Source: Pandoraea oxalativorans (GTDB taxonomy: Bacteria; Pseudomonadota; Gammaproteobacteria; Burkholderiales; Burkholderiaceae). Taken from it: DNA of 64,000 nt. Below, one piece after another: positions 1 to 9,482 of this stretch. Position numbers and translations under genes: made by a program. The stretch's first letter is position 1; every line of letters starts with the position of its first letter. The stretch is from contig NZ_CP011518.2 of the NCBI RefSeq assembly GCF_000972785.3, positions 1-64,000 on the forward strand, given 5' to 3'. A model generated the notes under the pieces. It did no database searches. It saw only the letters and a program-made list of their open reading frames with translations, and was not told where the DNA came from.

Positions 1-967
1 CACGGGCGTCCCGTCCCCGCCTGAGTTCAGGGGCTGAGCGCCGTCGCCCGCAGCCCTGACGCGCGGCGAAATGCCGGTGCACCGCCGCCTCGCCGGGGTG
101 CCCGAAAGCAAGTGGTACGCCGCTCACGCCCCCCGTGCCGCTTTTAATCCAAGGGTTGGATCGCTTGAGACAGCCCGACCCGGCCGAACGCGCTAAGCGC
201 GTCGCGCGCGATGCGCGGATCGCGAAGCCGAGGCAACGGCGCCGACCATGAAAGTCGCCGTGCGCCGTTTCAGTGGCCATCGTGGCCATCCCGGCGATCC
301 CGGCAAGACCACGCGGGCCCCCCTCCGCTCACGCCGCGCATGCACGCGCCCAAGCTTGAGGGGGACGCCCTCCATGCCGGCACGGCCGACGCCGGCGCGC
401 CTCTGAGCCACGGGCGCGGCATGACGCACGGGCGCGGCATCGCGTCGAGCCCCCCGTTGACCGGGCACGCTCGGGCCACGCGCGCATGAGCGCGTAGCGG
501 TCATTCCGCCCTGCAAAAAGACGCCTGCGATCGGCCGGTTCGGCGCACCCGTGTCAGAAGGCGCAAGCGCGCCGCGCCCGTCACCGGCGCGACCTCACGT
601 CGCCCGCCTCCGACGGTTGCCACGGGTCGGCCCCTGATTTTTTGTCCCCCCGTCGTCAGTGCCGGTGCGGTGACGACGGGATGGCCCGGACGGTCCGGGC
701 AACCGCCTGGGGCAGACCGCTCCGGGCATGGCGATGCTTAGCGCCCGCGCGCCGCCCGTCCACCCGCGACGCCATAATCGAACGAAACCACGTCATTTCG
801 AAAGCGCGCCTCTGCGCCATGGTCTAAAAATAAATCGGTCTGTATCGCGGGCGACGGGGTGACCCGGGCCCGCCGGCCTCCGAGACGCGGGGCGGCGGCA
901 ACGCCACGGCCGGTCGCTCGCCGTCAGTTCCCTGACACAACCGCAAGGATCGATAGGAAAACTCATC
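1..967. other. GC-rich spacer without a supported gene
   Basis: I see no convincing gene here. The open frames overlap each other, are arginine/proline/alanine rich and have no credible ribosome-binding sites, as expected of very GC-rich DNA. The last part carries the ribosome-binding site of the next gene (aaggatcgatagga). Confidence 0.55.
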
Positions 968-1867
968 ATGTTCCCCATCTCCGCCGACCAACGCTTGTTC
1001 TGCTTCCCCAACAACTACAACCAACCGATCACCTGGGCAGACTTGCAGCATATCAAGGAGGCCGAAACCCTGGCTGACGTGCCCGGGCGCCGGCTCGACG
1101 AGCGCGGTTGGTGCCAAAAGCTGGTGGACTGGTGCTGCCTGGGGCCCGACTACAACGACATGACCCGGGAGGCGGACGCCGCGTTGTGGCGACTGCTCAA
1201 GGCCAATCCCGACAATTACCGCAATCCCGACAAGTTGGGCCAGTTCGAGCGCCTGCGCGACATGGTGACGGACGTGGACCAGCAAAAGTTCCACTATCTC
1301 GGGCTTGACCGCGACGAAGTCCGGTTCTCGCTGTCCGGCGTGGAGAGTGAACCCGTCCATTTCAGGGCGGCGCCGGAAGGTGTCCCCAAGCTCATCACCT
1401 ACAACCTTTGGAACCCTACGGCGCAGGAAGAACAGCCCGAGGCGATGCTGCCCGTCACGGGCAATCTTCATGGCCTCGCGGCGTACCAACAGGCCTCCTT
1501 CCATAAGCAGCGGATGCTGAACTGGCTCGCCCGCCCGGCCACGTATATGGCGATGGACCGAGCGATCGATACGCACCGCGCGCAGCGAAGATCGAGGCGG
1601 ATGCTGGCAACCGGGATGGCCAACCCCGCGGTGCCGGCGCCCGCCAACCAAGCACCGCTTCTCGGGGAAGTGCCGCAGAACCCGCCGACGTTCACCCTGA
1701 CCCAGCTTGATAACGGCCTCATGCGCGCGGACATCAGTTACGACGTGATCGTGGGCCGGGCCGAGATCTCCTTTCTCCTCAGTGAGCTCCCTCATCCAGG
1801 GGCGCCCATTCGGGACACCATGCAGTGCATTTACAGAAAATTTACGTCCACCATCGGGCTCGTCTGA
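968..1867 (+). CDS. Hypothetical protein, 299 aa (unrecognised family A)
   Basis: I do not recognise this protein. It has no signal peptide or clear membrane segment. A purine-rich ribosome-binding site (aaggatcgatagga) lies just before the ATG. Residues about 45-145 resemble stretches of the proteins at 3221-4213 (+) and 25257-26021 (-). Shared elements are a Trp/Lys-rich helix, a Pro-Asp turn, a line of the form LR-x-MV-x4-DQQKF-x-YLGLD, then a strand ending in SGVE/TGVD and a Pro. The three therefore look like distant members of one family. The second half, after about residue 190, has no counterpart in the other two. Neither class of shared promoter was found upstream. The gene stands alone between long spacers. 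A host-directed role is possible only by association with its relatives. Confidence 0.7.
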   Translation: MFPISADQRLFCFPNNYNQPITWADLQHIKEAETLADVPGRRLDERGWCQKLVDWCCLGPDYNDMTREADAALWRLLKANPDNYRNPDKLGQFERLRDMVTDVDQQKFHYLGLDRDEVRFSLSGVESEPVHFRAAPEGVPKLITYNLWNPTAQEEQPEAMLPVTGNLHGLAAYQQASFHKQRMLNWLARPATYMAMDRAIDTHRAQRRSRRMLATGMANPAVPAPANQAPLLGEVPQNPPTFTLTQLDNGLMRADISYDVIVGRAEISFLLSELPHPGAPIRDTMQCIYRKFTSTIGLV

Positions 1868-3040
1868 CGAAGGCTCCGCGGATGCGACGGCGAAGCGGGG
1901 CGGCTCGCGACACCTGCGCTTGCCGCGTGGCGGGCACGCGGCACAGCCATGGTGAGACGGCCGACGTCCGCACCGTGACGCCCCCGCCTGACGCGAGCCG
2001 CCCACCGTAGGGCGGCTCTCGCCGCGCCCCGCTGTTCCATTGTGCCGCTGTCGCGCTGCTCCACTGGGCGGAGCGGCGCATCGGGCCCTGCGCCGCCTCA
2101 TGCGCTCACGCCGGCGGCGTCCTCCCTTTCAAACGCGCGCCCGCGCCCGAGCGAGGTACCGTCGCGTCGGCCGCGCCCGCAACCCGGACGCGCCCCGATG
2201 ACGTCGTTATCGCCAGTCAAGGGGAATGAACTCGGCCAATTTCCGCTTAACCTCGTCGAAGGCTTTGCATCTCCTCAGAATTTCACAGCCCCCTCACCGC
2301 GACCGGCCAACGCGTTATCCCCCCCGCCGAATCGTATTGCCCGGCCCCCAACGTCCGCGCGATTGACCACCGTGGCATCCTGTCGATGCGCGGCTTTCGA
2401 TCGCCCCGCCGCCCGGTGTCGACTGAAATTTGACAAGCTGCCGTCATCCCCACGTGAGCGGTCGGCGGGTCGCCCCCCGGGGCCATCGCACGACGCCACG
2501 ACGCGTGAGCCGCAGCGCATGAGAATCTCGCGTGTCCACGTCGCGGCATCCGGGGCCGGGGGCGAGCTCCGCCGCCCCCCCCGCAGCACCTGCGTCGCGC
2601 GTGGATCCGTCACGTGGTGGCGGCCGTAGCGCGACGCCGCAGCACGACGCCTCAGCACGACGCCGCAGCACGTCGCCTTAGCATCCGCTCCTCACCTCGG
2701 GCCCCGGGCGCGTCACCGGCCGCCACCGCCGGTGCAGAGTGCCGTGGACCGTCACGGGCACTGCGCCAAGCGGCCACCGTTGGCCGCGCCACGGCGTACG
2801 CGCCTCACGTCGCGCACACACGCCCCCGCACACGCCCGGCGCCGTGCCGTCGCGCGGTGGGCTCCCCCCGGGTGGCCCACCCGGCCTCGCCCCCGCGCCC
2901 ATGTAGCGCGGCACGCTCGCCCTTGCACCGGAGGCCCGCCCGCTCGCCGGGGAGCGCCGCAACCCCACGCTTGTGGGCGGCTCCCCGCCTCGCCTCGCCC
3001 CACGCCCCGCTCCCCTGTCCACGTGCACGCGAGGCTACGA
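1868..3040. other. GC-rich spacer with a 13-bp tandem repeat
   Basis: No supported gene. A short direct repeat, unit cgacgccgcagca, occurs about three times at 2632-2670. The rest is GC-rich sequence whose open frames look random. Confidence 0.55.
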
Positions 3041-3085
3041 TTCAGGTGTTCACCCGAGCGTCGTGCAGCCAAGGCGACCGACAAT
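3041..3085 (+). promoter_or_regulatory. Class I promoter upstream of 330-aa gene
   Basis: The box TTCAGGTGTTCACCCGAGC starts at 3041 and is followed by GACAAT at 3080-3085, 39 nt after the box start. The same arrangement occurs eleven more times in the window. The box contains the palindrome GGTGTTCACC. The gene starts 136 nt downstream. A 10-bp palindrome TCAGGCCTGA at 3167-3176, built of similar half-sites, lies in the leader and could be a second binding site. Confidence 0.75.
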
Positions 3086-3220
3086 GACGACAAGCCCCCG
3101 GCGTTTGCCCACCGCGCGCGCCGGCCGCCGCGCACACGCCGACAGCGGTGCGACGCGAACCGTCCGTCAGGCCTGAATTTCGCCCGCCGTCGGCCCCCTT
3201 TCGATCACGAGGCCCCCACG

Positions 3221-4213
3221 ATGCCCCCGATTCTGACGCTGCGCCCGAGCACGTTTTTCTTTTTTTCGCCCACCCTGCATGTCTCCCAAACCGAGCTCGA
3301 TCAGATCAAAGCCACACCCGATCGCGCGGCGCTCCAAAGCGGGGGGAACACCTGGCTCGACTGGCTCTTTGACGCCGACAGGCTCAACGCCAAGCACGCG
3401 TTGCACTGCCTGATCCACGGCGCGGACGCAAAAACGATGGTGCGCAGCTTCGCGCTTTTGCGCGGCCTGGTCCCCGAGCACGACCGGGCCCACTTTCACT
3501 TGGCCCCCCTCGACGAAGACACGATGGAGTTGACCATCCGCGCCCCCGGTGGCGGCGAGCCGCTTGCGTGCGTGCAAGTGCCGCGTCTGGGCACCTTCGG
3601 ACTCGCGGACGACCCCGACGACCCCGCGTACGTGCGCCTCGTGTACGGTGACCCCCAGGATCCCCTCCTCATGCTGCGGATGCATTCCCCGCGCTTGCGG
3701 GCCGAGCTGACAACGTTCGAGCCCGCTTACTCGCGATTGAACCGCTTCTTCGATCGCGGGACCGTGGAGAACGAGCGCGATCCTTACCTGCTTCGGTTTT
3801 GCGAGGTGGTGATCGCGCACCTGAGAACCCGCACCGGTGAGCTTGACTTGGAGGCGGCGTTCAATGCCACCGTCCCGCCCGCCCTCGGCGCCGCGCCGGA
3901 TTCGAGCGCCGCGCACGCGCTCGCCGCCCTCCCGACGCGCGTTGCCGACGCCTTCGAGGGCGCGCTTAAGCAACTGGTCAAAGACCTGAAAACGATCAAA
4001 CAGGATCCAAAAATATGGGCGTATGTGTATGAGCAAGCCAACCGTAAGCTAAAGCTCAGTGCGATCGCGCAAGCTTACCGAGACCGCGCCCACGAGCAAT
4101 TGGCCAAGCTGGCGCTGAGCGCCCGGGAAGCGGGGAATTTCACGTTCGTGGATTTTTGCAGAAATACGTCGCCCCCCGGAAACGCCAAAACCAAACTCAG
4201 AATCAACTCTTAA
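3221..4213 (+). CDS. Hypothetical protein, 330 aa; probable N-terminal part of a frameshifted 541-aa protein
   Basis: Unrecognised family A protein, related over residues about 40-130 to the proteins at 968 and 25257 (Trp-Leu-Asp-Trp near residue 46, then LLRGLV, FH and LD elements). There is no signal peptide, although the N-terminus has an unusual run of phenylalanines (FFFF, residues 11-14). The ATG at 3221 has only a weak ribosome site (acgagg). A class I promoter lies upstream. The frame ends shortly after a run of five T at 4153-4157. One extra T there would join it without a stop to the open frame that ends at 4845, giving 541 residues. The break may be a real mutation, slippage-based switching or a sequencing error. 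Function unknown. Confidence 0.7.
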   Translation: MPPILTLRPSTFFFFSPTLHVSQTELDQIKATPDRAALQSGGNTWLDWLFDADRLNAKHALHCLIHGADAKTMVRSFALLRGLVPEHDRAHFHLAPLDEDTMELTIRAPGGGEPLACVQVPRLGTFGLADDPDDPAYVRLVYGDPQDPLLMLRMHSPRLRAELTTFEPAYSRLNRFFDRGTVENERDPYLLRFCEVVIAHLRTRTGELDLEAAFNATVPPALGAAPDSSAAHALAALPTRVADAFEGALKQLVKDLKTIKQDPKIWAYVYEQANRKLKLSAIAQAYRDRAHEQLAKLALSAREAGNFTFVDFCRNTSPPGNAKTKLRINS

Positions 4214-4845
4214 AACTCGATGGGTTGAGCCCGGACGCCACCAGCCGGTTTCTGATTGGGTGGCTAAAAGACATTCACAAAGATCTTCCTCATATTCGGT
4301 CAGCCCAAGCCAGCAATATCCTGTGGACCGGCATGCATCCGGGGGACCGCCGCGATCATTTGCATACCCATAACCAGGTGACGTTATTTTTTCCGGAAGG
4401 CACCTCCGCCGCCGCGATCGAGCACAGCGCTCGCCAACTCGAAGCGTTGGTCCGCAAAACCCTGGGCGGTGCCCACGTGTGTCAGGATGTCGGTCATGAT
4501 TTGGCGGTTGAGGGGTGCCAATATGTCACGATGCGAAACGAAACGATCACCAAGCATGGCTTTGATGTGGCGCAATTCCTCAAGGATCATGCCCATTTAT
4601 TTGTTGATAAGCAAAAGCAGTATGCAAAATTAATCTCGGCCAATGCAGAGCTCACCCGCAAGGAGATGATTGTCTTCGCCCCGACCACCGCCGGGGTTGA
4701 CGATGACCGGACGGAAGACGAGCGCTTTGTGTATCGCTTGGTGAAAATTCTGGATTACGCGGATATTGAAGACGCGGCCACCGTCAAAAAATGGCTGGTC
4801 GAGTTTTTTTCGTCCACCGCACCATCGGCGCCTTCGGCGAGCTAG
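4156..4845 (+). CDS. Hypothetical protein, about 229 aa; probable C-terminal part of the preceding gene
   Basis: The open frame overlaps the end of the preceding gene and begins at a poor TTG with no ribosome site, so independent translation is doubtful. Its composition is coding-like (mixed charged and hydrophobic residues, lower GC than the spacers), and it ends in a Ser/Ala/Pro tail. Adding one T to the TTTTT run at 4153-4157 reads straight from the upstream frame into this one, and the joined length is an exact multiple of three. I therefore read it as the C-terminal half of one broken gene. No family recognised. Confidence 0.6.
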   Translation: MQKYVAPRKRQNQTQNQLLKLDGLSPDATSRFLIGWLKDIHKDLPHIRSAQASNILWTGMHPGDRRDHLHTHNQVTLFFPEGTSAAAIEHSARQLEALVRKTLGGAHVCQDVGHDLAVEGCQYVTMRNETITKHGFDVAQFLKDHAHLFVDKQKQYAKLISANAELTRKEMIVFAPTTAGVDDDRTEDERFVYRLVKILDYADIEDAATVKKWLVEFFSSTAPSAPSAS

Positions 4846-5111
4846 CCTGGAGCGCAGGGGTGGCCCGAGGGGTGGGTGGGGGCCCGATGTCGTTCGCCAG
4901 GCATGAGGGGCCGTCTTGGCTTGAGAAAAAGAGCCGTCGCGCGGCAGGGCAAAGCGCACGTCGCAGCGCCGACGAGCCGGTGCGATCCATACCGAATCGT
5001 GGCGCCGACCCTGCCGGATTTTTCGGGTGTCGTCAGCGCTTGGATCGGCTCTCCCCCCGCCGCAACGCCCGCGGGGAAAAGGCTCGGGGGCGGCGACGCG
5101 AGCGCGCCCGC

Positions 5112-5252
5112 TCAGCACCACACGACATTGCGGTAATCAACGGTGCGGCGGTAGTAGTGGCGCCGATCCCACGGCGTGACCGTGTAATCCACGTAGGCGC
5201 CACTCAGGACGATGATACCGTGATGCAAGGTGTGCGAGGCGTGCGAGATCAT
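5112..5252 (-). CDS. Microprotein, 46 aa, under a class I promoter
   Basis: A short gene with a good ribosome site (ACGGAGCTCACTATG) 58 nt after the -10 hexamer of a class I promoter. The product is rich in aromatic, His and Arg residues, has a central hydrophobic stretch (HGIIVLSGAYVDY), a WDRRHYYRR segment, and ends in VVWC. It has no signal peptide and resembles no family I know. It is one of three similarly sized orphan genes (46, 49, 49 aa) that share this promoter type, and all three hold Cys in the C-terminal half. Support comes from promoter, ribosome site and reading frame together. Confidence 0.6.
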   Translation of the reverse strand: MISHASHTLHHGIIVLSGAYVDYTVTPWDRRHYYRRTVDYRNVVWC

Positions 5253-5309
5253 AGTGAGCTCCGTAAAGCAACGGGTGGGCATTGGCGGCAGCGCCATGCT
5301 TCTGACGCT

Positions 5310-5354
5310 ATTCTCCGCAGCGGCCTCACCGCGGCCCTCAGACAAACACCTGAA
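5310..5354 (-). promoter_or_regulatory. Class I promoter upstream of 46-aa gene
   Basis: Read on the minus strand, TTCAGGTGTTTGTCTGAGG begins at 5354 and GAGAAT lies at 5315-5310, 39 nt from the box start. The same -10 variant is found before the autotransporter gene. Confidence 0.72.
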
Positions 5355-6540
5355 ATGATGTGGGCGCCGCGGGCCCCCGGCACGCCGCCGCCTTCGGCCC
5401 GCCCCGGTGAGCTCGCCTTCACACGCCCGTCCCCGCTGCGCGGTCTGTCGAAGCGCCGGCGCGGCGCATGCCCGGCGCAGGACCATGGGGCCCGGCGGCG
5501 TGCGGTTGGCCGACGAGCTGCGCAGACCGCTCGCGAAGCAGGTCGCGGACACGCCCCCGGGGCGTGACGCACGACACGGGGTCATGCCGTAAAACATGGC
5601 ATGTCGCCCCGGGCTCTCCCCGGTTGAACCGGCCGCGCTCAGCCACACCGCGACAGCGAGGCAGGGGGCACGCGCCCCGCAGCCGTTTGACCGTCAGACC
5701 CCTCGGCCGCGCACGTGCGGGCGGCCGAAGATGACACGGCATGCAGGCGCGATCGTGACCCGCCGTGACGCGCCCGGCAAACGTCCTGTCGCGCGACCCG
5801 GCAACAAAGCCGGCATGCCCCGACGCGGTGGCGCTGTCGATCCTCACCGAGCGGGCGGCGTTTTGCGGCGTTTTGCTGCGTTTCCTACCCCCGCTCGAGC
5901 ACCGGGCAAACGACCACGCGGCGGCGCGACGCCACCTCGTGGTGAGCACGAGCGCCGACCGGCCGAGCGCCCCGCAGCAGGTCATGCGTCGCCGAGATGA
6001 GGGCCCACGCCGGCCGGCACGAGTGCACGCGCCCTTTGCCCTTTGGCTGCGCCATCACGCGCGAGCCGTTGGCGTCGCACGCCGACGTGATGTGACAGCA
6101 GACCCTACCCGCGTCGTCACCCAAGCGCTCGTCAAATGCGATATGAGGGGGCGTGTGAACCTCGATGCGGATCGGCACCTCCTCGCTCAGGACCGTCGTG
6201 GGGACGGTGCCACTGCGCCGGCGGGGGCGTTGGCCAGGTGGGTGCACCGTGCGGGTCACCGAGAGGGGGGATGCGTCGCGCCGCCGCGGCCATGCTCGAT
6301 CAGCGCCGTCTTAGCGCAGTCTTGGCGCCAACGCAGCGGCATCGACGGCATCGGGCCATGGCCTGACGGCGCAAGCCGCTCGGCGGGTCCGGCCGAGGGG
6401 TCGGTTGGCAAAGCCGCTCGATGGCCGCGTGACGCTTACCCTCAGCACCGCCGACCGAAAGCGCTCAATCCAGAGGCGTGCGCGCCGCGCGACGTTGACG
6501 TTGGCGCCATCGACAGGCCGCGCCGTGGAGACGGTACCGT
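5355..6540. other. GC-rich spacer without a supported gene
   Basis: Only overlapping low-complexity open frames are seen. Near 6432 the sequence GACGCTTACC resembles an IS66-type terminus, just before the transposase remnant. Confidence 0.5.
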
Positions 6541-6552
6541 CGCCGTGCGCCG

Positions 6553-7978
6553 CTGCCCAATGACGTCGAAGCGCTACGGCGCAAGTCCGAGAAGTTGGAA
6601 GGCGAAATCGGTCAGCTCGAACGCAAACTCGAGGAATTGCCGCTCGACAACGGCGAGACTCCTGCGCCCACGACGCCTGCGTCAGAAGCGCGCGTCAATC
6701 GCGCACGCAAGCCTGTGCCAGCACACCTTCCACGCGACACCATCGTACATACGCCATCCGCCAACGCGGGTCCGGATTGCCGCGGCCCCCTCAAGCAGAT
6801 CCGCAGCAATGTGGTCGAGCAACTTGAATAGGTTCCGCAACGCCGGCGCGTGATCCGTCACGTTCGCCCGAAGTTCAGTGGCACGTGTTGCCAGACACCG
6901 GTTCAGGCGCACGCGCCGTCAAGACCCGTTGCGCGTGGTGCGCGTGGTCTGGCAGGCCCGGGCTTGCTCGCCCACGTGCTCGTGGGCAAATACCGCGCTC
7001 AAACGCCGCTGTACCGTCAGGCGCACATCGAGGAGCGCGACGGCCTTGGCCCGGACCGATCGACGATGAGCGAACGGGTCGGTGGTGTGAACCGCCGGTG
7101 GCGTCCTCCGGTCGATGCGTGGTACCGCCACGCGATGGCGGGCCCGACGCTGCACGCCGATGACACGCCCGTGCCGATGTCGGCACCGGGCAAAGGTAAG
7201 ACCGCCGCGGGACGACCGTGGGCTTCCGTTCGCGACGAACGGCCGACGGGCTCCCCGCAGCCCGCAGCGGTGTGGATGGCGCTCACGCCCAATCGCAAAG
7301 GCGAGCCCCTGCAACGACACCTTGAGCCCTTCGCCGGCCTGCCCCGTGCGGGCGGCTTCACGGGATCCGACAAGGTATTCAATGACCATCGCACCCACGC
7401 GGCGTGCCGGGCTCACGCACGGCGCACGTTCTACGGGCTCACCCGATCGAACCCTTCTCCCGCGGCCGGCGAAGCGCTCGATCGCATCGCCGCGCTCGAT
7501 GCGATCGAGGCGCAAATCAGCGGCAAGCCCCCTTGACGGGCGACCGGCAGCCCGCACCGAAAGAACACTTCCGTTACGGCAAAGCCTGCACCCGTGGTTC
7601 GACGGCTTGATCCCGACGCTCTCGGGAACGTCCGCACGCGCCGGTGCGATCCGGTCCACGCTGAACCGCCGGGATGCGTTGAATACGTTCGTACGTGATG
7701 GACGTGCCGAGATCGACAACAACGCAGTCGAACGGGCGTTGCGTGCGGCCTCGCCCGGTCGGAAAAATTATCTGTTCGCGGGCGCTGAATCCTGGGGCGA
7801 GCGAGCCGCCGCGATGTCCGGCCTCATCGGATCGGCCAAGCTCAACGACACCAAGCCCGAGGCCTGTCTGCGCGAAGTGCTGGGTCGCATCGCCGATCAT
7901 CCGGTCAACCGGATCGACGCGTTCTTGCCCTGGAATATCGGCATGCCGAGTCCAACCCGCCTTAACGAGGCCCCATAG
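6553..7978 (+). pseudogene. IS66-family transposase (TnpC), broken
   Basis: The translation follows IS66 TnpC from a Glu/Leu-rich N-terminal coiled coil (EALRRKSEKLE, IGQLERKLEELP) through the zinc-binding-like segment (CQTPVQAHAP) and the central DDE region (TLHADDTPVP, then ALDAIEAQI) to the usual C-terminal part (EIDNNAVERALR, GRKNYLFAGAESWGERAA, VNRIDAFLPWN). It is dead. A TAG interrupts the frame at 6829-6831, and near 7536 the frame ends in TGA and continues in another frame up to 7978. The accessory genes tnpA and tnpB are missing here. A second, rearranged IS66 copy lies at about 60.8-61.7 kb. Confidence 0.85.
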
Positions 7979-8633
7979 GTCCCCACTTCGGGATAAGCGG
8001 GGACTTCGCCGTGTCCCGACGCCGCTCGCTTCGGTTAATCAACGCATTGCGTCGCAAGGTGCCCAGGCCGGACGCTTACCCTGTTTGCGCACGGTCTTAC
8101 GATCGATCTCGAGGCAAGCGGCGACGGCCCGGATGCGCGGTCGTTGGCGGTGCGATTCCGGAATCGTCCTCACGTCGCCCGGTTCGATCACCGATGCGCT
8201 GCGGAAAAAGCCCAAGCGCCATAGGGTCGGGGGTCGGGGTGCGGGGTGCGGGGTGCGGGGTTTAGAGACCGGGCGCCGCTGACACGGGGTCCGGGAACAG
8301 CAAACCGGGGAAAATGACGTCGGCGAAAAATGCGGAGTATCCGCCCGACAGTGACCATGAACCACCGGCTCGTTGGCTGGTCGAGGCGCAGAACTTGCGC
8401 CTCAAGCGCCTCAAGCGCCTCAAGCGCCTCAAGCGCCTCAAGCGCCTCAAGCGCGTCACGCGCGGCATCGGCAGCACGGCGGCTGCCGCGCAAACCCGCT
8501 TCACCGGACTATGAGGGCGGGGTGATCGCGCCCCCCTCAACCTGTGGAGCGCCTTTGCGCCGACGCGTTTGCGCAAAAAAAGGAGCGCGGCGTGCGCCAC
8601 ACGCAAACGCTTCCCCCTTCCGCACCAAGCCCT
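7979..8633. other. Spacer with IS end and 9-bp tandem repeat
   Basis: GGACGCTTACC near 8072 looks like the right end of an IS66-type element. The rest holds the tandem repeat listed separately and no credible gene. Confidence 0.45.
8401..8454. repeat. Tandem repeat, six exact copies of CTCAAGCGC
   Basis: Six perfect 9-bp units lie in non-coding DNA. Perfect conservation of all units suggests recent expansion and likely copy-number variation between isolates. Confidence 0.95.
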
Positions 8634-8783
8634 TCAGACCCAGAAGCATTGGGAGCCCATCTCCGCCACCGGTTGCGCCACGTCGATCATCACGAGACTG
8701 AAATCCCGGGCCAGCCCAAGCGGGTGGGTCTCCACAAATTCGATGAACTTCAGGTATGTCTGCCAGATTCCCCAGATTTCCAT
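8634..8783 (-). CDS. Microprotein, 49 aa, under a class I promoter
   Basis: The ATG at 8783 follows GAGGAACGCACC, a good ribosome site, and lies 100 nt after the -10 hexamer of a class I promoter. The product is aromatic-rich at its start (MEIWGIWQTYLKFIEF), has a mixed amphipathic middle (LGLARDFSLVMIDVAQPVAEM) and ends in CFWV. It has no clear signal peptide or charge-bounded membrane segment. A longer frame on the same strand (8509-8799) looks random and lacks the ribosome site. I know no homologue. The other two promoter-linked microproteins are similar in length but not in sequence. Confidence 0.65.
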   Translation of the reverse strand: MEIWGIWQTYLKFIEFVETHPLGLARDFSLVMIDVAQPVAEMGSQCFWV

Positions 8784-8882
8784 GGTGCGTTCCTCTCAAT
8801 TTGACATTGGTTTCGGTCAGTCTCGCCAGCGTGGATTTCGCCCCGCAGACCCGTTCGCGGCAACGTGTTAGCCGTTGAGTGA

Positions 8883-8928
8883 AGTATCGTCCTCACCGGT
8901 GGCGCGCAGCCTCAGGTATAGACCTGAA
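8883..8928 (-). promoter_or_regulatory. Class I promoter upstream of 49-aa gene
   Basis: On the minus strand TTCAGGTCTATACCTGAGG begins at 8928. Its core TCAGGTCTATACCTGA is a perfect inverted repeat with 6-bp arms. GATACT lies at 8888-8883, 40 nt from the box start. The segment GACGATACTTCACTCAACGG around the -10 matches the copy at 45896 base for base. Confidence 0.8.
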
Positions 8929-9482
8929 GTTATGACCCGCCCCCCCATCGCCCAGGGCCGTCGCACGAAGGCATTCCCCGTTGAAATCACGGGATTGGGA
9001 TTTCGCTTGTAAGCGCCGCGGGCAGGTCGCTTACTTTTGTCTTTTGCGCGGCAAAAGATACACGGTGACGTGCCCGGTACTGAAGGCGCTGCGGGTGATC
9101 CGACCGATGCGCGCAGCCGCACGCCGGGGCACGGCCCGAGGCCGAGGCTGCGGGGCGCGCTGTGCACGCCGGCGCGCACCGCCGGGGCGGGACCCGGCCA
9201 GGGGGCGGGCAAAGCGGGAGTGGCTGCGCCGCCATGGGCCGCGCAAGAACGCCATCGCGTCGCACGATACCGTCGGCCGGTTGACCGCAGCGCTCGACCC
9301 TGAGCAATTTAGAGCCCGCCTGAAGCCCGCTTGAAGCCTGCTTGAAACCTGCTTCATGCCGTGGAGGGGCGGTGGAGGGGCGGTCGGTGCCCGGCACCGG
9401 CAGGCCGGAGGGTCGCCATCGACGGCAAAGACCGTACGTGGCTCACATCAGCGCGGCGAGCGCGCCATCCCTCGGGGGCGGC
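8929..9482. other. Spacer without a supported gene
   Basis: No credible gene. A degenerate 11-bp repeat (variants of gcctgcttgaa) occurs at about 9315-9350. Confidence 0.5.

Noticed and set aside
636..690. TTTTTTGTCC upstream of the gene at 968 as a class II box
   Set aside because: Only the TTTTG-x-CC core matches. The CCGGAAT part and the -10 at 44 nt are absent.
5885..6259. Minus-strand frame as a transposase remnant
   Set aside because: No IS-family motif could be recognised. It may be decayed sequence but cannot be supported.
8401..8454. CRISPR array
   Set aside because: The units are contiguous 9-mers without spacers, so it is a simple tandem repeat. The other repeats in the window are equally spacer-free.
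8749..8770. TTCAGGTATGTCTGCC on the plus strand
   Set aside because: It is inside microprotein 2 read backwards, and no -10-like hexamer lies at the right distance.
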